Origin: Smittium culicis
Taxonomy: Eukaryota; Kickxellomycota; Harpellomycetes; Harpellales; Legeriomycetaceae
DNA length: 11,103 nucleotides
Assembly: GCA_001970855.1 (NCBI GenBank)
Contig: LSSN01001564.1
Coordinates: 1 to 11,103 of the forward strand
Direction: 5' to 3'
In this document: in pieces, positions 1 to 7,738 of the stretch
Position numbering within the stretch: position 1 is the stretch's first letter
Layout: each line of letters opens with the position of its first letter
Program-made: the position numbers and the translations under genes
Notes under the pieces: model-generated
Database searches by the model: none
Told to the model about the DNA's origin: nothing
What the model saw: only the letters and a program-made list of their open reading frames with translations

Positions 1-789
1 GGATTGATAAGCAATAAAAAATGTTTTCATACATAACATTTTATATTATAATTAATTTCCACCTTCATGATACATATTAGCGCATAAATAGCAATCTCAT
101 TGACTTATCATTTATATTTATGTATTTCATCTCTGCGCTTACTTATCAAAAGATATTAACATCTATATTATCTAATTAATATTGAGTATCCCAAGTTCTT
201 GGAAAGATCCCCTCAACAAAGAGTAGAACTCTTTTTAATAGCTCCAAAATCTTGATTTTGCTTGAATAAACCAACTCAAACATATTTTTGAATTCGAGTA
301 TAGTTCATTAGGCGAAAAACATATACGATATGTATTATAAACCATCACGAGATATAATTATATAAACTTTTAAATCTTCCAATTCATATGTAAATACCAA
401 AAGCAAACAAATTGAACTGGATTTCAGAAAATCTTATTAGCTTAGAATTTACCAGGGTAAATGGGAACAAGATCGGTATTTAATACTGTATTAATTATTT
501 TTTCTACGAAAAAAAAAATTATTAGCTCCTCCTTGATAATGTAAGCCAATCCGATAGGTTTCAAAGAGTTGATACTCAGAATATTTCCAGATTAATTTAT
601 AATATATTCAAAAGATTCAAAAAAAAAGAGGAAATAATCAAATTATGTATCATTCACGTTCGCGTATAAAATAATGGTGTTACAATTACAAGAACTGCTG
701 CTAATTAAGATATTTCCTTCGGTTCAATTAAAATAATATATATCCAAACCATTAAATTAACAATAAATTTAAAAAAATTTACAATAAAG
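1..789. other. AT-rich intergenic DNA, no gene seen
   Basis: This stretch is AT-rich with many stops in all frames and short A or T runs. I see no convincing coding frame, tRNA-like structure or paired terminal repeats. It ends in a sequence (ATTTACAATAAAG just before 790) that could be an intron acceptor for the coding-like island that follows, but no upstream exon is visible. Confidence 0.6.
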
Positions 790-1120
790 ATGACTACATG
801 TATCGCTGATATTTACACAAACCCAGCGTTCGACAGCATTACGGATCTCAGCCGTTTAACAGCTTATTGTATGAGAGCCAGGTCGATCATTCCCACTTTT
901 AGGTAGGAATCCATTTTTTATTAATGCAGTTAGACTTTAACTTTGACTAGGAGCTCAATAATCTCAGCGAATTCAATTTTGTTGGAACGAGCTTAATTCC
1001 ATGACTGCTTGTAACTTGAGTCATCCAGCCTACTTGAAGCAATGCCTGGGTGGAACTATCTGTTGGCAAATTGATATCATTTCCCTTTAGGAACGCAGCC
1101 GGTAGACCGGCAGAGGAGTT
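790..1120 (+). pseudogene. Decayed fragment resembling a fungal-specific transcription-factor domain
   Basis: This island is about 40-45% GC, against about 20% in its flanks. On the plus strand 790-902 reads openly from an ATG. It contains the segments IYTNPAF, DLSRL and YCMRARSIIP, whose spacing resembles the middle homology (Fungal_trans) region of Zn2Cys6 regulators, where a YSDHPA-like motif precedes an RARSLI helix. A plausible 48-bp intron (903-950, GTAGGA to GACTAG, with CTTTAAC as possible branch site) joins it to SSIISANSILLERA, which then stops at 994-996. A +1/+2 shift to 989-1087 gives SHPAYLKQCLGG and ICWQIDI, before a TAG at 1088. No zinc-cluster DNA-binding domain is present. 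I infer a truncated, frameshifted relic of a nuclear regulator. The family call is from memory of the motif pattern only. The minus strand also has an open frame (about 947-1222, no usable start), so the coding strand is not certain. Confidence 0.38.
903..950 (+). other. Possible 48-bp GT-AG intron in the relic
   Basis: The stretch begins GTAGGA and ends TTTGACTAG, with CTTTAAC about 13 bases before the acceptor as a possible branch site. Its base composition drops to AT-rich between two GC-richer blocks. Splicing it out keeps the plus frame open for a further 14 codons. The size suits compact fungal introns. Confidence 0.35.
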
Positions 1121-1239
1121 TATTAGTATTAAAATATTGGTTTTTATATGCCTTGCACCTACTTTACTATTAATTTTTAGTTTACTACATATTTTTTTTA
1201 TTTTTATCGTACCAATAAAACTATGTTGGTATTTATAGA

Positions 1240-2224
1240 GAAATAAAGTCTCTCAAAACGACTAAATTTTTATAAGTCGCAATTAAAAAAATACAATCAC
1301 ACATTATCTGGAAAAGCGAAACATAATTTTTATACGCATTCAAAAATGCACAATTAAATAAGATATTTTAGCATATTTAATGTATAATAATACCAAATTT
1401 CACGGGATAAAAACAAATCACAATATCTAATTGATATTCACCATCGCAATAGAAATGATAATAAAATAAATGCTATAATGGACGAACAAGGCACATTTGA
1501 TATATTCGAAAATATATTGATGTGTAAATATCCTAGTTTAGCTTCATTGATTTTAAATGAAATCTAATGTATCATATAAGCCATTGCAAAATATTTCCAA
1601 ATTTATACCCGAAGCCTTGAATTGGATTTTAAATTTTGAAAGTTTTATATTTTATCAAGGTCAAATATATCAAGCTATAATATAAGGATATATTAAAATC
1701 TACGATTTGGAGAATGTACTCTTGGTATTTATTTTAATTGTGCAACAAAAAAAATAATAAATATATAATGAAGCAGTAGATTAAGATATAATAATTTAAT
1801 AAAAAAATTATCAAGAGCGTTACTTTTACTTTATAACATTAATATTCATTGAAACTAAATACTGTGAGTCATAATAACGAATAAAAAATTGTATATCAAA
1901 CTATATAATCCCGTCATCAGTATCAAAAGACTTGGCTCACTTACTTATAAAATTATTATACAAGTAAGATTAGTTTCTAGCTATACTACGTTATCCAATA
2001 TATTTAAACCTTAACTCGACAAATAAATACGAATCTAAATGAAAAATTAAAGTCTAAATATCTATCAAATACGACTACTTGTCCAAATTCTGTGAAAAAT
2101 GGTTTATTAAATGTGCACATACCTCAAACTATTTTTGCGAGCGAGTAAATTGCAGCGATAGATTTATTGCCAAAAGCTTTTCGTTCAAAATTAGTTAATT
2201 ATTTGAATCTGTTAGATTTTATGA
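1240..2224. other. AT-rich intergenic DNA, no gene seen
   Basis: About 1 kb of AT-rich sequence with no frame longer than chance and no paired terminal repeats of the four families found elsewhere in the window. The C-terminal half of the open frame at 1050-1238 is a run of Ile/Leu/Phe codons produced by this AT richness. Confidence 0.55.
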
Positions 2225-2419
2225 TTTGGGATATTCTTACAGAAAGAGGAACTTTTTTTCCTTGGGATGCTATTTGTTAATAACTGTCAAGCGGGTTTAC
2301 TAGCTAAGCTATTTAAACCATTTGATTTTATATTCTAATAGAATTTAATCCACAATAAAGTTTGAAGCAAAGAAAAAGTTTATTATAAAAATATCAACTC
2401 TTCAGAATAATCTCGAATA
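2225..2419 (-). mobile_element. F1 MITE, diverged copy, about 195 bp
   Basis: The left end TTTGGGATATTCTTAC followed by GAGGAACTTTTTT matches the 3' terminal repeat of F1 read on the minus strand. The right end (AACTCTTCAGAATAATCTCG near 2398-2415) matches the reverse complement of the 5' terminal repeat. Internal matches include TAGCTAAGCTATT and TTCTAATA. The length agrees with the other copies. It is one of the more degraded copies and carries no coding capacity, so movement must have used a transposase supplied in trans. Confidence 0.7.
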
Positions 2420-3329
2420 TATTATGAATCTTGCGGAGATTGAAGCTAATTTATTAGTATATTAACCTGTTAATTTAAATTGTTTAATATTATTGGCTTT
2501 ATTAGTTATCAGAATAGATAATATTTTCTGATATAATTCAAAAATAAAAGCAAAGCTTATGAGCAGGATAATTTTTAATAATAAAAAGTTTCACTCTATA
2601 TAATAGTCTCACATTTTTATAATTGATCAATAAAATTACATCAAACTTATTTAGCACAGTTAGATATCCTTATACGAATAAAAAATAACATATACACTCC
2701 AGAGTTTTAATATATATATAAATATATATTGCACTATTAGTCATAATTTAACGCATAAAAAAGACATTATTTTGAATCAAAATATAATTTTACTTTACTC
2801 TAGGTCTAGTAAATGATACTTGGATGTAAAAAAAAATAATTTAGTTTCCTATAAAAAATATCGCTTGTATTAAAAAAGCTTTTATATTTATTATATTTCA
2901 TTAAAGAAATGAAAAATAAAATATTGTTTATGAAATAACTTATAAAACTTATTTTACTTTTAAAAAGGAAACTAATCCAACATTTTTTAGTGAGAAAAAA
3001 AGTTTTATCGAATTCATGTCAATAAGAAACAAGATGCATGCGATAGAATAAATTAAGTCCCGCTGCAAGAAAATAATTCTCAATTAATATGGAAAAGGCT
3101 CAAAAATTCAATAAAAAATATTATAAAAATTTATGTTGAGTAGGCAAAAGGTCACATTTTAAGAACTTTTAAAGCTTATGTTTTATATCTTATATATTAT
3201 CTATCTACAATGCATAGTTGTTTGAGAATTAAAATGTAGAATTTTATTGAAATAGAACCTTTTTTTACCAAGTAATAGATTTGCTTTCATTTAGCTAATT
3301 ATAACTTTCCTTGGCAGATTAAACTGATT
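2420..3329. other. AT-rich intergenic DNA, no gene seen
   Basis: This holds homopolymer runs and a short TA-rich tract near 2708-2728. No supported gene, RNA or complete repeat is visible. Confidence 0.5.
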
Positions 3330-3526
3330 TATTTGGTAGATTTTGTCGAGGAATGTAACTTTATCAATCAAGTTTTTCCTACTCATTAGTGTTGCCTTTA
3401 TTTTAGATTTGATTAGAAGATATCATCGAATGGTTTATCTGATACGGGGAATACCTTTACCTAATAGTTATTAGCAAATATAACTCCTTATAAAAAAAGT
3501 GTTGCTTTCCCTATAAATATCCCATC
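3330..3526 (+). mobile_element. F1 MITE, 197 bp, plus orientation
   Basis: The left end is a worn 5' terminal repeat (TATTTGGTAGATTTTGTCGA, then GGAATGTAACTTT). The right end GTTGCTTTCCCTATAAATAT followed by CCCAT is a good 3' repeat. The interior shares TTTTTCCTACT, TTTATTTTAGAT, ATCATCGAATGG, TATCTGATAC and CTTTACCTAATAG with the copies at 4917 and 6118. It has no coding capacity. Confidence 0.75.
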
Positions 3527-4013
3527 TATCAGAGAGCTTTTAAATAAAATATATAAAAGTAGGAAACTCTGAAATGAAAATATTAATATAAAAATTTGTT
3601 TGTTTTTGCAATTGATAATATTACAGTTATTTTTTCGAGAATTAATCTTTGGGAAATAGTCTAGTAGTTTATTAATAAGCCGGTAGATCCATTTCAGAAG
3701 CTATAGATAATTATTCGGATTTCAAAACTAGTCATTGATAAGTAATCTAAGTGTTTTCAATTACTAATATAAAAAATAAGAAATACAAAATACGAGATTT
3801 AAAATGGCAAATAAAAAGAATTTATAACAGTTAAATACGAGTTGGTTGAAAAAATAGCTAATAATTTACTTAAATTGCTTACATAGATCACTTTATTACT
3901 TTTTTTTCCAAATAAAAATGATAACTACCGCCGAAATATAATCAAGCACAATGTTGCCCGAAACAATTATTATTTTTAGTTTGTAAAATTTTATTTCTTC
4001 TATTTGGTTTGAT
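3527..4013. other. AT-rich intergenic DNA, no gene seen
   Basis: AT-rich spacer between an F1 copy and an F3 copy. No frame, tRNA or repeat could be supported. Confidence 0.5.
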
Positions 4014-4170
4014 CCTTGAACCAATGCCTTGAGGGTATCTAGTTGTAGAGCAGTAGAAGATGGCCTGTTGTAAAATCATTTTTGATATTTTTTAGGATTT
4101 TAAATATTTTTAATTAGTTTTCTAAACACTTGTAAACCACTTCAAATAAAATCACACAAATAAATAAATA
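4014..4170 (+). mobile_element. F3 SINE-like retroposon, diverged copy
   Basis: It begins CCTTGAACCAATGCC like the other two F3 copies and carries the more GC-rich block with GTAGAGCAGTAGAAGATGGC. A T-rich segment (TTTTTGATATTTTTTAGG, then TTTTAAATATTTTTAATTAG) follows in the same order and spacing as in copies 6674 and 7655. It ends in an A-rich tail (AAATAAATAAATA). The length of about 157 bp matches the family. I see no clear target duplication, which fits an older insertion. No protein is encoded. Confidence 0.7.
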
Positions 4171-4374
4171 GCCTGTTTATTTAAACCTTTATTACCTAGA
4201 TTTCTTATTTTCATAAAATTTTGTATTTCGTTTATTGATAATTGTATTTTTAAAATATCAAAGCTGAGAATAGATATTTAATCAGATATATAGCTTTTTT
4301 ATATAGAATTCAAAAAAAAACTTGTATTGTGCTTATTAAAATTATTTTGCTTGTGTATATAATTATACCTAAAC

Positions 4375-4466
<92 letters not shown>
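4375..4466 (+). repeat. Perfect (TTA)n microsatellite, 92 bp
   Basis: About 30.7 uninterrupted TTA units with no mismatches. The absence of interruptions suggests recent expansion and probably high length variability between strains. It is not inside a gene. Confidence 0.97.
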
Positions 4467-4916
4467 TAGCTTTTTTAGAAGTTATTCGAGATACATAATC
4501 AGAATTGGATTTTTTTCAATTTGGTCGGGGTGGGTCAAGAATTTATCTTTTTTTAGAGAGATAATTCCTAATAATGATACTATTCAATAAGTCATCTCAT
4601 TTGACAACTTGAAATTATATTTATACCAGTATGAAAATGGATATAGTAATTAAAATTTCGGAGTATACAATTAGATAATGTTGATATATTAATGATATTT
4701 ATTGCAGTCATAGGTGATATAGCTGTAAATTAACTAAAATATATTTCGAACTCCCAAGTTTATTTTGAGGAATACTATTTTGTACAAAGTGTAATTCTGG
4801 GACTGCTTTACTTAATAATTTCTAGAATTGATTAGCACAAATATAATTCAGCGATTAAAAAAATTGTAATTTGTAGTAAATATCGATAAGTATTGAATTG
4901 ACGTTAAAATTTTACA
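4467..4916. other. AT-rich spacer, no gene seen
   Basis: No coding frame. A small G-rich patch at 4524-4537 (GGTCGGGGTGGGTC) followed by a T run faintly resembles the middle of F3 but is too short to call. Bases 4839-4853 (AAATATAATTCAGCG) recur exactly at 9384-9398. Confidence 0.45.
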
Positions 4917-5110
4917 TATGGGAGATTGTTTCGGGGAGCGGAACTTTTCCTTGTAAATTATCCTGCTTATAAGCGTTGTTTCTATTTTAGATCATATTAG
5001 AAAAAATCATCGCATGGCTAAGCTGATACAACCAATAGATTTACCTAATTCACATAGGCAAATATAATTTTCAAGATAATAAGTTCTGCTTCCCCTAAGA
5101 ATATCCCATA
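4917..5110 (+). mobile_element. F1 MITE, best preserved copy, 194 bp
   Basis: The 5' end TATGGGAGATTGTTTCGGGG continues as AGCGGAACTTTTCC. The 3' end AAGTTCTGCTTCCCCTAAGA continues as ATATCCCATA. The two ends form imperfect terminal inverted repeats of about 30 bp, differing at about seven positions, flanked by TA. The interior has no open frame. Terminal TA plus long inverted repeats fits a Tc1/mariner-IS630-type MITE, although the superfamily is inferred from the target site only. Confidence 0.88.
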
Positions 5111-5164
5111 TGAGCAATTGTATGGGAAGCGGAACTTTTTTCCTGTTCATTTATATTTGCTTAA

Positions 5165-5353
5165 CCCTATCACGAGCGATAGACGGTTTTTGAACTATAA
5201 AGTATAGGCATAAGCGCTCAAATAAAATACTATAATTCCGTGGTCAATTAAATCATTGGTTAATTGTATTTTAGCTACATATTATAAATATGCTAATAAA
5301 TCATAAACGAATCAATAACTTGAATTTTTCAAATAGCGTTGGACGGGAAAGGG
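5165..5353 (-). mobile_element. F2 TTAA-flanked MITE, 189 bp, inside F1
   Basis: It is bounded by exact TTAA at 5161-5164 and 5354-5357. The left terminus CCCTATCACGAGCG and right terminus GTTGGACGGGAAAGGG are the two F2 ends in minus orientation. TTAA duplication with CCC...GGG ends is the signature of piggyBac-type transposition (known for that superfamily), and assignment of this non-coding element to it is inference. Its insertion interrupts the F1 copy that starts at 5121. Confidence 0.85.
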
Positions 5354-5437
5354 TTAAGAGATTTAAATAAAACGATCATTATTATCAAGTTAACTATTTG
5401 GAATTAAAATCTACTACAATTTAAAAATAGAGATATA

Positions 5438-5938
5438 CAGTAAAACCTCTGAGATAGCAACAGTTATTTTTGCCCCACTTTGGTCCAAATTTCCTCTCAG
5501 ATGGCAAATTGGGATCTGAGAGGTTTTTTTATGATAAAAATAGCTAGCAAGGAACTAGCTACAAATTAACAAAAAAAATAACCTAAAATCTAGAATTCTA
5601 AGTATAACAATTTGATTTGTTTATTTTTTTATTAAAAAAAAGTATAACTTATTTCGTCAAGTACATGTTTTAGTTGCTATCTTAGAAATTACATTTTGGC
5701 TCATTTTACAGCCATTTTGCAACAGAACTGCGAATTGCCTTCTCAGAGTGCAATTGACAATAGGCCAGATTATTTGCAGTATAAATAGCCAATTGACAAA
5801 TAAAATTTGCTAAAAGTTGCAAAACTAATTTAATTAACCTATAAATTCGCTTTAATAAAAATGGAGTATATTTCAAACAATAAATCAATGTTTTTTCAGT
5901 TTAAAATTAATCAAGTTGCTATTTTAGAGGTTTTACTG
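5438..5938. mobile_element. F4 pogo/Tigger-like MITE, 501 bp
   Basis: The ends CAGTAAAACCTCTGAGATAG (continuing CAAC) and AGTTGCTATTTTAGAGGTTT (continuing TACTG) are inverted repeats of about 24 bp with two or three mismatches. They are flanked by TA at 5436-5437 and 5939-5940. A CAGTNNAACCTC terminus with a TA target is typical of pogo/Tigger-type Tc1-mariner elements. The interior is AT-rich and lacks any DDE transposase motif. The only open frame (minus, 5706-5888, 60 codons) resembles nothing I know. Related terminal motifs recur inside at 5493-5523 and 5672-5686. It is inserted in an F1 copy. Confidence 0.8.
5493..5523. repeat. Perfect 10-bp inverted repeat with 11-base loop
   Basis: CCTCTCAGAT (5493-5502) is exactly complementary to ATCTGAGAGG (5514-5523), and a run of T follows. 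It is made of the same CCTCTNAGAT motif found at the F4 end, so it is probably part of a subterminal transposase-binding array rather than a terminator. Confidence 0.8.
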
Positions 5939-6117
5939 TAGCCGGTAATTAAGATAACTTTAATAGTAAAAGTTTAGCTCCTCTAAATAATTTCCAAAAT
6001 ATAATTTTAATAATCTAAAGTCCAATAAAAAATTTTTAATAAACTATTGCTAACATTTTTATTTTTTTGAATTTAATTTTAGAAGGTCTATAATTAAATT
6101 AGAAAACCAGTTTACTA

Positions 6118-6315
6118 TATGGGAGCTTAATTTGAGGAGCGGAACTTTTCTTGTTTAATTTTTCCTACTTTGCAACACTGCTTTTATTTTGCAACCTTTT
6201 TAGAAAATATCATTTAATGAATTATCTGATACAACCAATAGCTTTACCTATTATCAATAAGAAAATAGAATTTCTAAGGAAAAAAAAGTTCTGCTATCCA
6301 TAAGAATATCCCATA
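6118..6315 (+). mobile_element. F1 MITE, 198 bp, well preserved
   Basis: It starts TATGGGAGCTTAATTTGAGG (then AGCGGAACTTTTC) and ends AAGTTCTGCTATCCATAAGA (then ATATCCCATA). The interior is nearly collinear with the copy at 4917: TTTTTAGAAAATATCAT, TATCTGATACAACCAATAG and TTTACCTA. Flanking bases extend the symmetry to ATAT, so the exact TA duplication boundary is ambiguous. It does not encode a protein. Confidence 0.88.
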
Positions 6316-6626
6316 TTAGTATAGTAAAACCAATAAAAAATTGATAAAAATGCATTAGAAAAATTGAATGCAGGAGATTTTAAAGCGATGCCTTGCTATT
6401 CTAAAAGGTCACTTATTTATTAGGAGATTCGAAGAGCGTTTTTATTTTACCAGAAATTGTATTTCCTAATAAAAATTATATTGATTATCAGATCAAATCA
6501 ATAGTCTACAGTTTGATTTTTACAATTAAAAAAAGTACTTGGGAGACAAAAAAAATTCGAGACGCATTATATATTTAATTGAAATACTATAGATAAACAT
6601 AAAAACTTTTTATTATTTAATATATA
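6316..6626. other. AT-rich spacer, no gene seen
   Basis: Short intergenic stretch with no coding frame. TATAGTAAAACC at 6320-6331 resembles the F4 end but has no partner. Confidence 0.45.
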
Positions 6627-6799
6627 AAGTGGGTCCTTGGAGAAGAACTATTTATACTATCTATTTTATTTTCCCTTAAACCTATGCCCAGTGGGTATGG
6701 AGCTACAAGAGCGACGGAGAGGGGTCAATTCAAATCTTACTTTTTTAGCATTTTTTAAACTTTTTAAATATTTTTTATTAGTTTTTTGAATTCTTTTAA

Positions 6800-6989
6800 C
6801 CCTTTCAGGGCAGATTGACTTTTTTTGAACAACCTAAATTATCCAACCAAATGTAATTCGATAAATAAATTCTGAATAATAATATATTATTGGATAACAA
6901 CAATCTTTATCCAATAACTGATACATTTAATTTTTTTCTATCCAATTATGTTATATAATTAAGTTTAAGAGAGGTGGCTCCGGAAAGAG
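6800..6989 (-). mobile_element. F2 TTAA-flanked MITE, diverged, 190 bp
   Basis: Exact TTAA lies on both sides (6796-6799, 6990-6993). The left end CCCTTTCAGGGCAGATTGAC followed by TTTTTTTGAAC is the F2 3' end in reverse; the same GTTCAAAAA...GTC block ends the copies at 9046 and 8559. The right end GGTGGCTCCGGAAAGAG is a worn 5' end. It lies inside the F3 copy. The interior differs considerably from the other copies, so it may represent a subfamily. Confidence 0.78.
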
Positions 6990-7004
6990 TTAAATTATGC
7001 TTAA

Positions 7005-7191
7005 CCCTTTCCCGTCCCACTTTTTTAAAAAATCAATTATATGATTCGTATATTATTTATAAACAAATTTATTATTTGCTGCTATTTTACAATATACAAA
7101 TATTTCTAATGGCCTCTGAATTAAAGTAATTTAATTGAACAAAATTATCTATTTTTGGTTGGTCATAAATAGTTTACCGCCCGTGAAAGGG
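7005..7191 (+). mobile_element. F2 MITE, 187 bp, inside F3
   Basis: It begins CCCTTTCCCGTCCCACTTTT directly after TTAA (7001-7004) and ends AGTTTACCGCCCGTGAAAGG then G. The right-hand target copy reads CCAA instead of TTAA (7192-7195), best explained by two later mutations. It shares TATTTATAA...AAATTTATTATT and GGCCTCTGAATTAAA with the copy at 7739. Only 11 bases (6994-7004) separate it from the previous F2, and those bases belong to the interrupted F3. Confidence 0.85.
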
Positions 7192-7476
7192 CCAATAATA
7201 CTTGAGAAAATGAGTTATTTTATTTATACCATAAATTAAAAAAATAATTGGCTGCATCATATAATCTAATCGAGATAATTATCAAAAAAAAATTAAAAAG
7301 TATAATTTTTAGTGAAAAGTAAAAATTAAATGGATAATGTTCCGTTCCTCAAAAAACCCCCAATATATTAGTTTCAGCCAATAATTATAAAAAAAATTTA
7401 CTATTGAAACAATACAGATGAAGACATTACACCTCTTCACAAGAACCTCCAATAATAAAAATAATGCCGAGGTACT

Positions 7477-7495
7477 CTAATTAATTCACTTTTTC
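7477..7495 (+). repeat. Target-site duplication, left copy
   Basis: CTAATTAATTCACTTTTTC, identical over 19 bases to 7656-7674. The two copies flank the F3 retroposon exactly. Confidence 0.93.
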
Positions 7496-7655
7496 TTTTT
7501 TTTGTCTCAGAGAGTTTATTAACCAAATTTTTAAAGTATTCAAAATACTATAAAAAAATATTTAAAAGGTTAAAAAAGTATTAAAAAAACAATTTTTCAA
7601 CCGACCCCCCTCCGCCGCTCTAGCAGCTCCATATCCACTGGGCATTGTTTCAAGG
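7496..7655 (-). mobile_element. F3 SINE-like retroposon, intact, with 19-bp target duplication
   Basis: Read on the minus strand, the element starts CCTTGAAACAATGCCCAGTG (base 7655 downward). It has a GC-rich block (GAGCTGCTAGAGCGGCGGAG, then GGGGGTCGG), then alternating T-rich segments, and ends CTCTGAGAC plus eight A. Identical 19-bp repeats lie immediately outside (7477-7495 and 7656-7674). A fixed 5' end, an A tail and a long target duplication are the hallmarks of LINE-driven target-primed reverse transcription. A candidate A box (TGCCCAGTGG) sits 12 bases from the 5' end. The B-box region is poorly conserved here, so tRNA ancestry is only suggested. It is 160 bp and non-coding. Confidence 0.85.
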
Positions 7656-7674
7656 CTAATTAATTCACTTTTTC
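7656..7674 (+). repeat. Target-site duplication, right copy
   Basis: Second exact copy of the 19-base sequence at 7477-7495, abutting the 5' end of the F3 element. Perfect identity points to a fairly recent insertion. Confidence 0.93.
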
Positions 7675-7738
7675 ATTAAAAATAAATGTGTATGGTATTT
7701 TTTTGAACCAGAAGTGATTATATGAAAATCTTATTTAA

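Larger units (their letters stand above)
5121..6003 (-). mobile_element. F1 MITE split into three pieces by two later insertions
   Basis: The pieces are 5121-5164, 5358-5437 and 5939 to about 6001. The first begins TATGGGAAGCGGAACTTTTT, the F1 3' repeat on the minus strand with a 12-base deletion inside the terminal repeat. The middle piece carries the CGATCATTATTATCAAG segment seen as CGATGATAATTATTTTAAG in the copy at 8353. The last ends AGTTTAGCTCCTCTAAATAA then TTTCCAAAATA, the reverse of the F1 5' repeat. An F2 element sits at a TTAA after the first piece and the F4 element at a TA after the second. The three pieces sum to about 185 bp, the expected 195 less the 12-base deletion. Assigning the end pieces is secure; the middle alignment is looser. 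Confidence 0.72.
6674..7215 (+). mobile_element. F3 SINE-like retroposon split by two F2 MITEs
   Basis: The pieces are 6674-6799, 6994-7004 and 7196-7215. The 5' part CCTTAAACCTATGCCCAGTG is followed by a GC-rich block (GAGCTACAAGAGCGACGGAG). AATTCAAATCT at 6727-6737 resembles a Pol III B box, 42 bases after a possible A box (TGCCCAGTGG, 6685-6694). After removal of the two F2 elements the tail reads GAATTCTTTTAAATTATGCT and then TAATACTTGAGAAAA, matching the tail of the copy at 7496-7655. Joined length is about 157 bp against 160. A candidate 10-bp duplication TATTTTATTT flanks it (6662-6671 and 7216-7225). Confidence 0.78.
6627..7365 (-). mobile_element. F1 MITE, outer shell of a nested stack
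   Basis: The left remnant (about 6627-6672, TGGGTCCTTGGAGAAGAACT) matches the F1 3' repeat on the minus strand. The right remnant (about 7226-7365) carries the interior ATAATTGGCTGCATCATATA (then ATCTAATCGAGATAATTATC) and ends GTTCCGTTCCTCAAAAAACC (then CCCAATA), the reverse of the F1 5' repeat. Together they give about 186 bp against the usual 195. Everything between is a later F3 insertion that itself contains two F2 insertions. The left boundary is uncertain by a few bases. Confidence 0.72.

Noticed and set aside
185..240. TATCCCAAG and GTAGAACTC resembling F1 end pieces
   Set aside because: They are in the wrong relative order for an F1 terminal repeat and no opposite end was found.
1033..1064. 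TTGAAGCAATGCCTGGGTGG resembling the F3 5' head
   Set aside because: The match is confined to about 15 bases and the GC-rich block and T-rich tail do not follow. The sequence fits better as part of the coding-like relic.
1050..1238. 62-codon plus-strand frame with a hydrophobic C-terminal half
   Set aside because: The hydrophobic half is produced by T-rich intergenic codons. Only NAAGRPAEE at its start lies in the coding-like island, in another frame from the rest of the relic.
4524..4560. G-rich patch followed by a T run, similar to the middle of F3
   Set aside because: No 5' head, no tail and no target duplication. Too short to separate from chance.
5706..5888. 60-codon minus-strand frame inside F4
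   Set aside because: No DDE or helix-turn-helix motif and no resemblance to a pogo transposase. The length is expected by chance.
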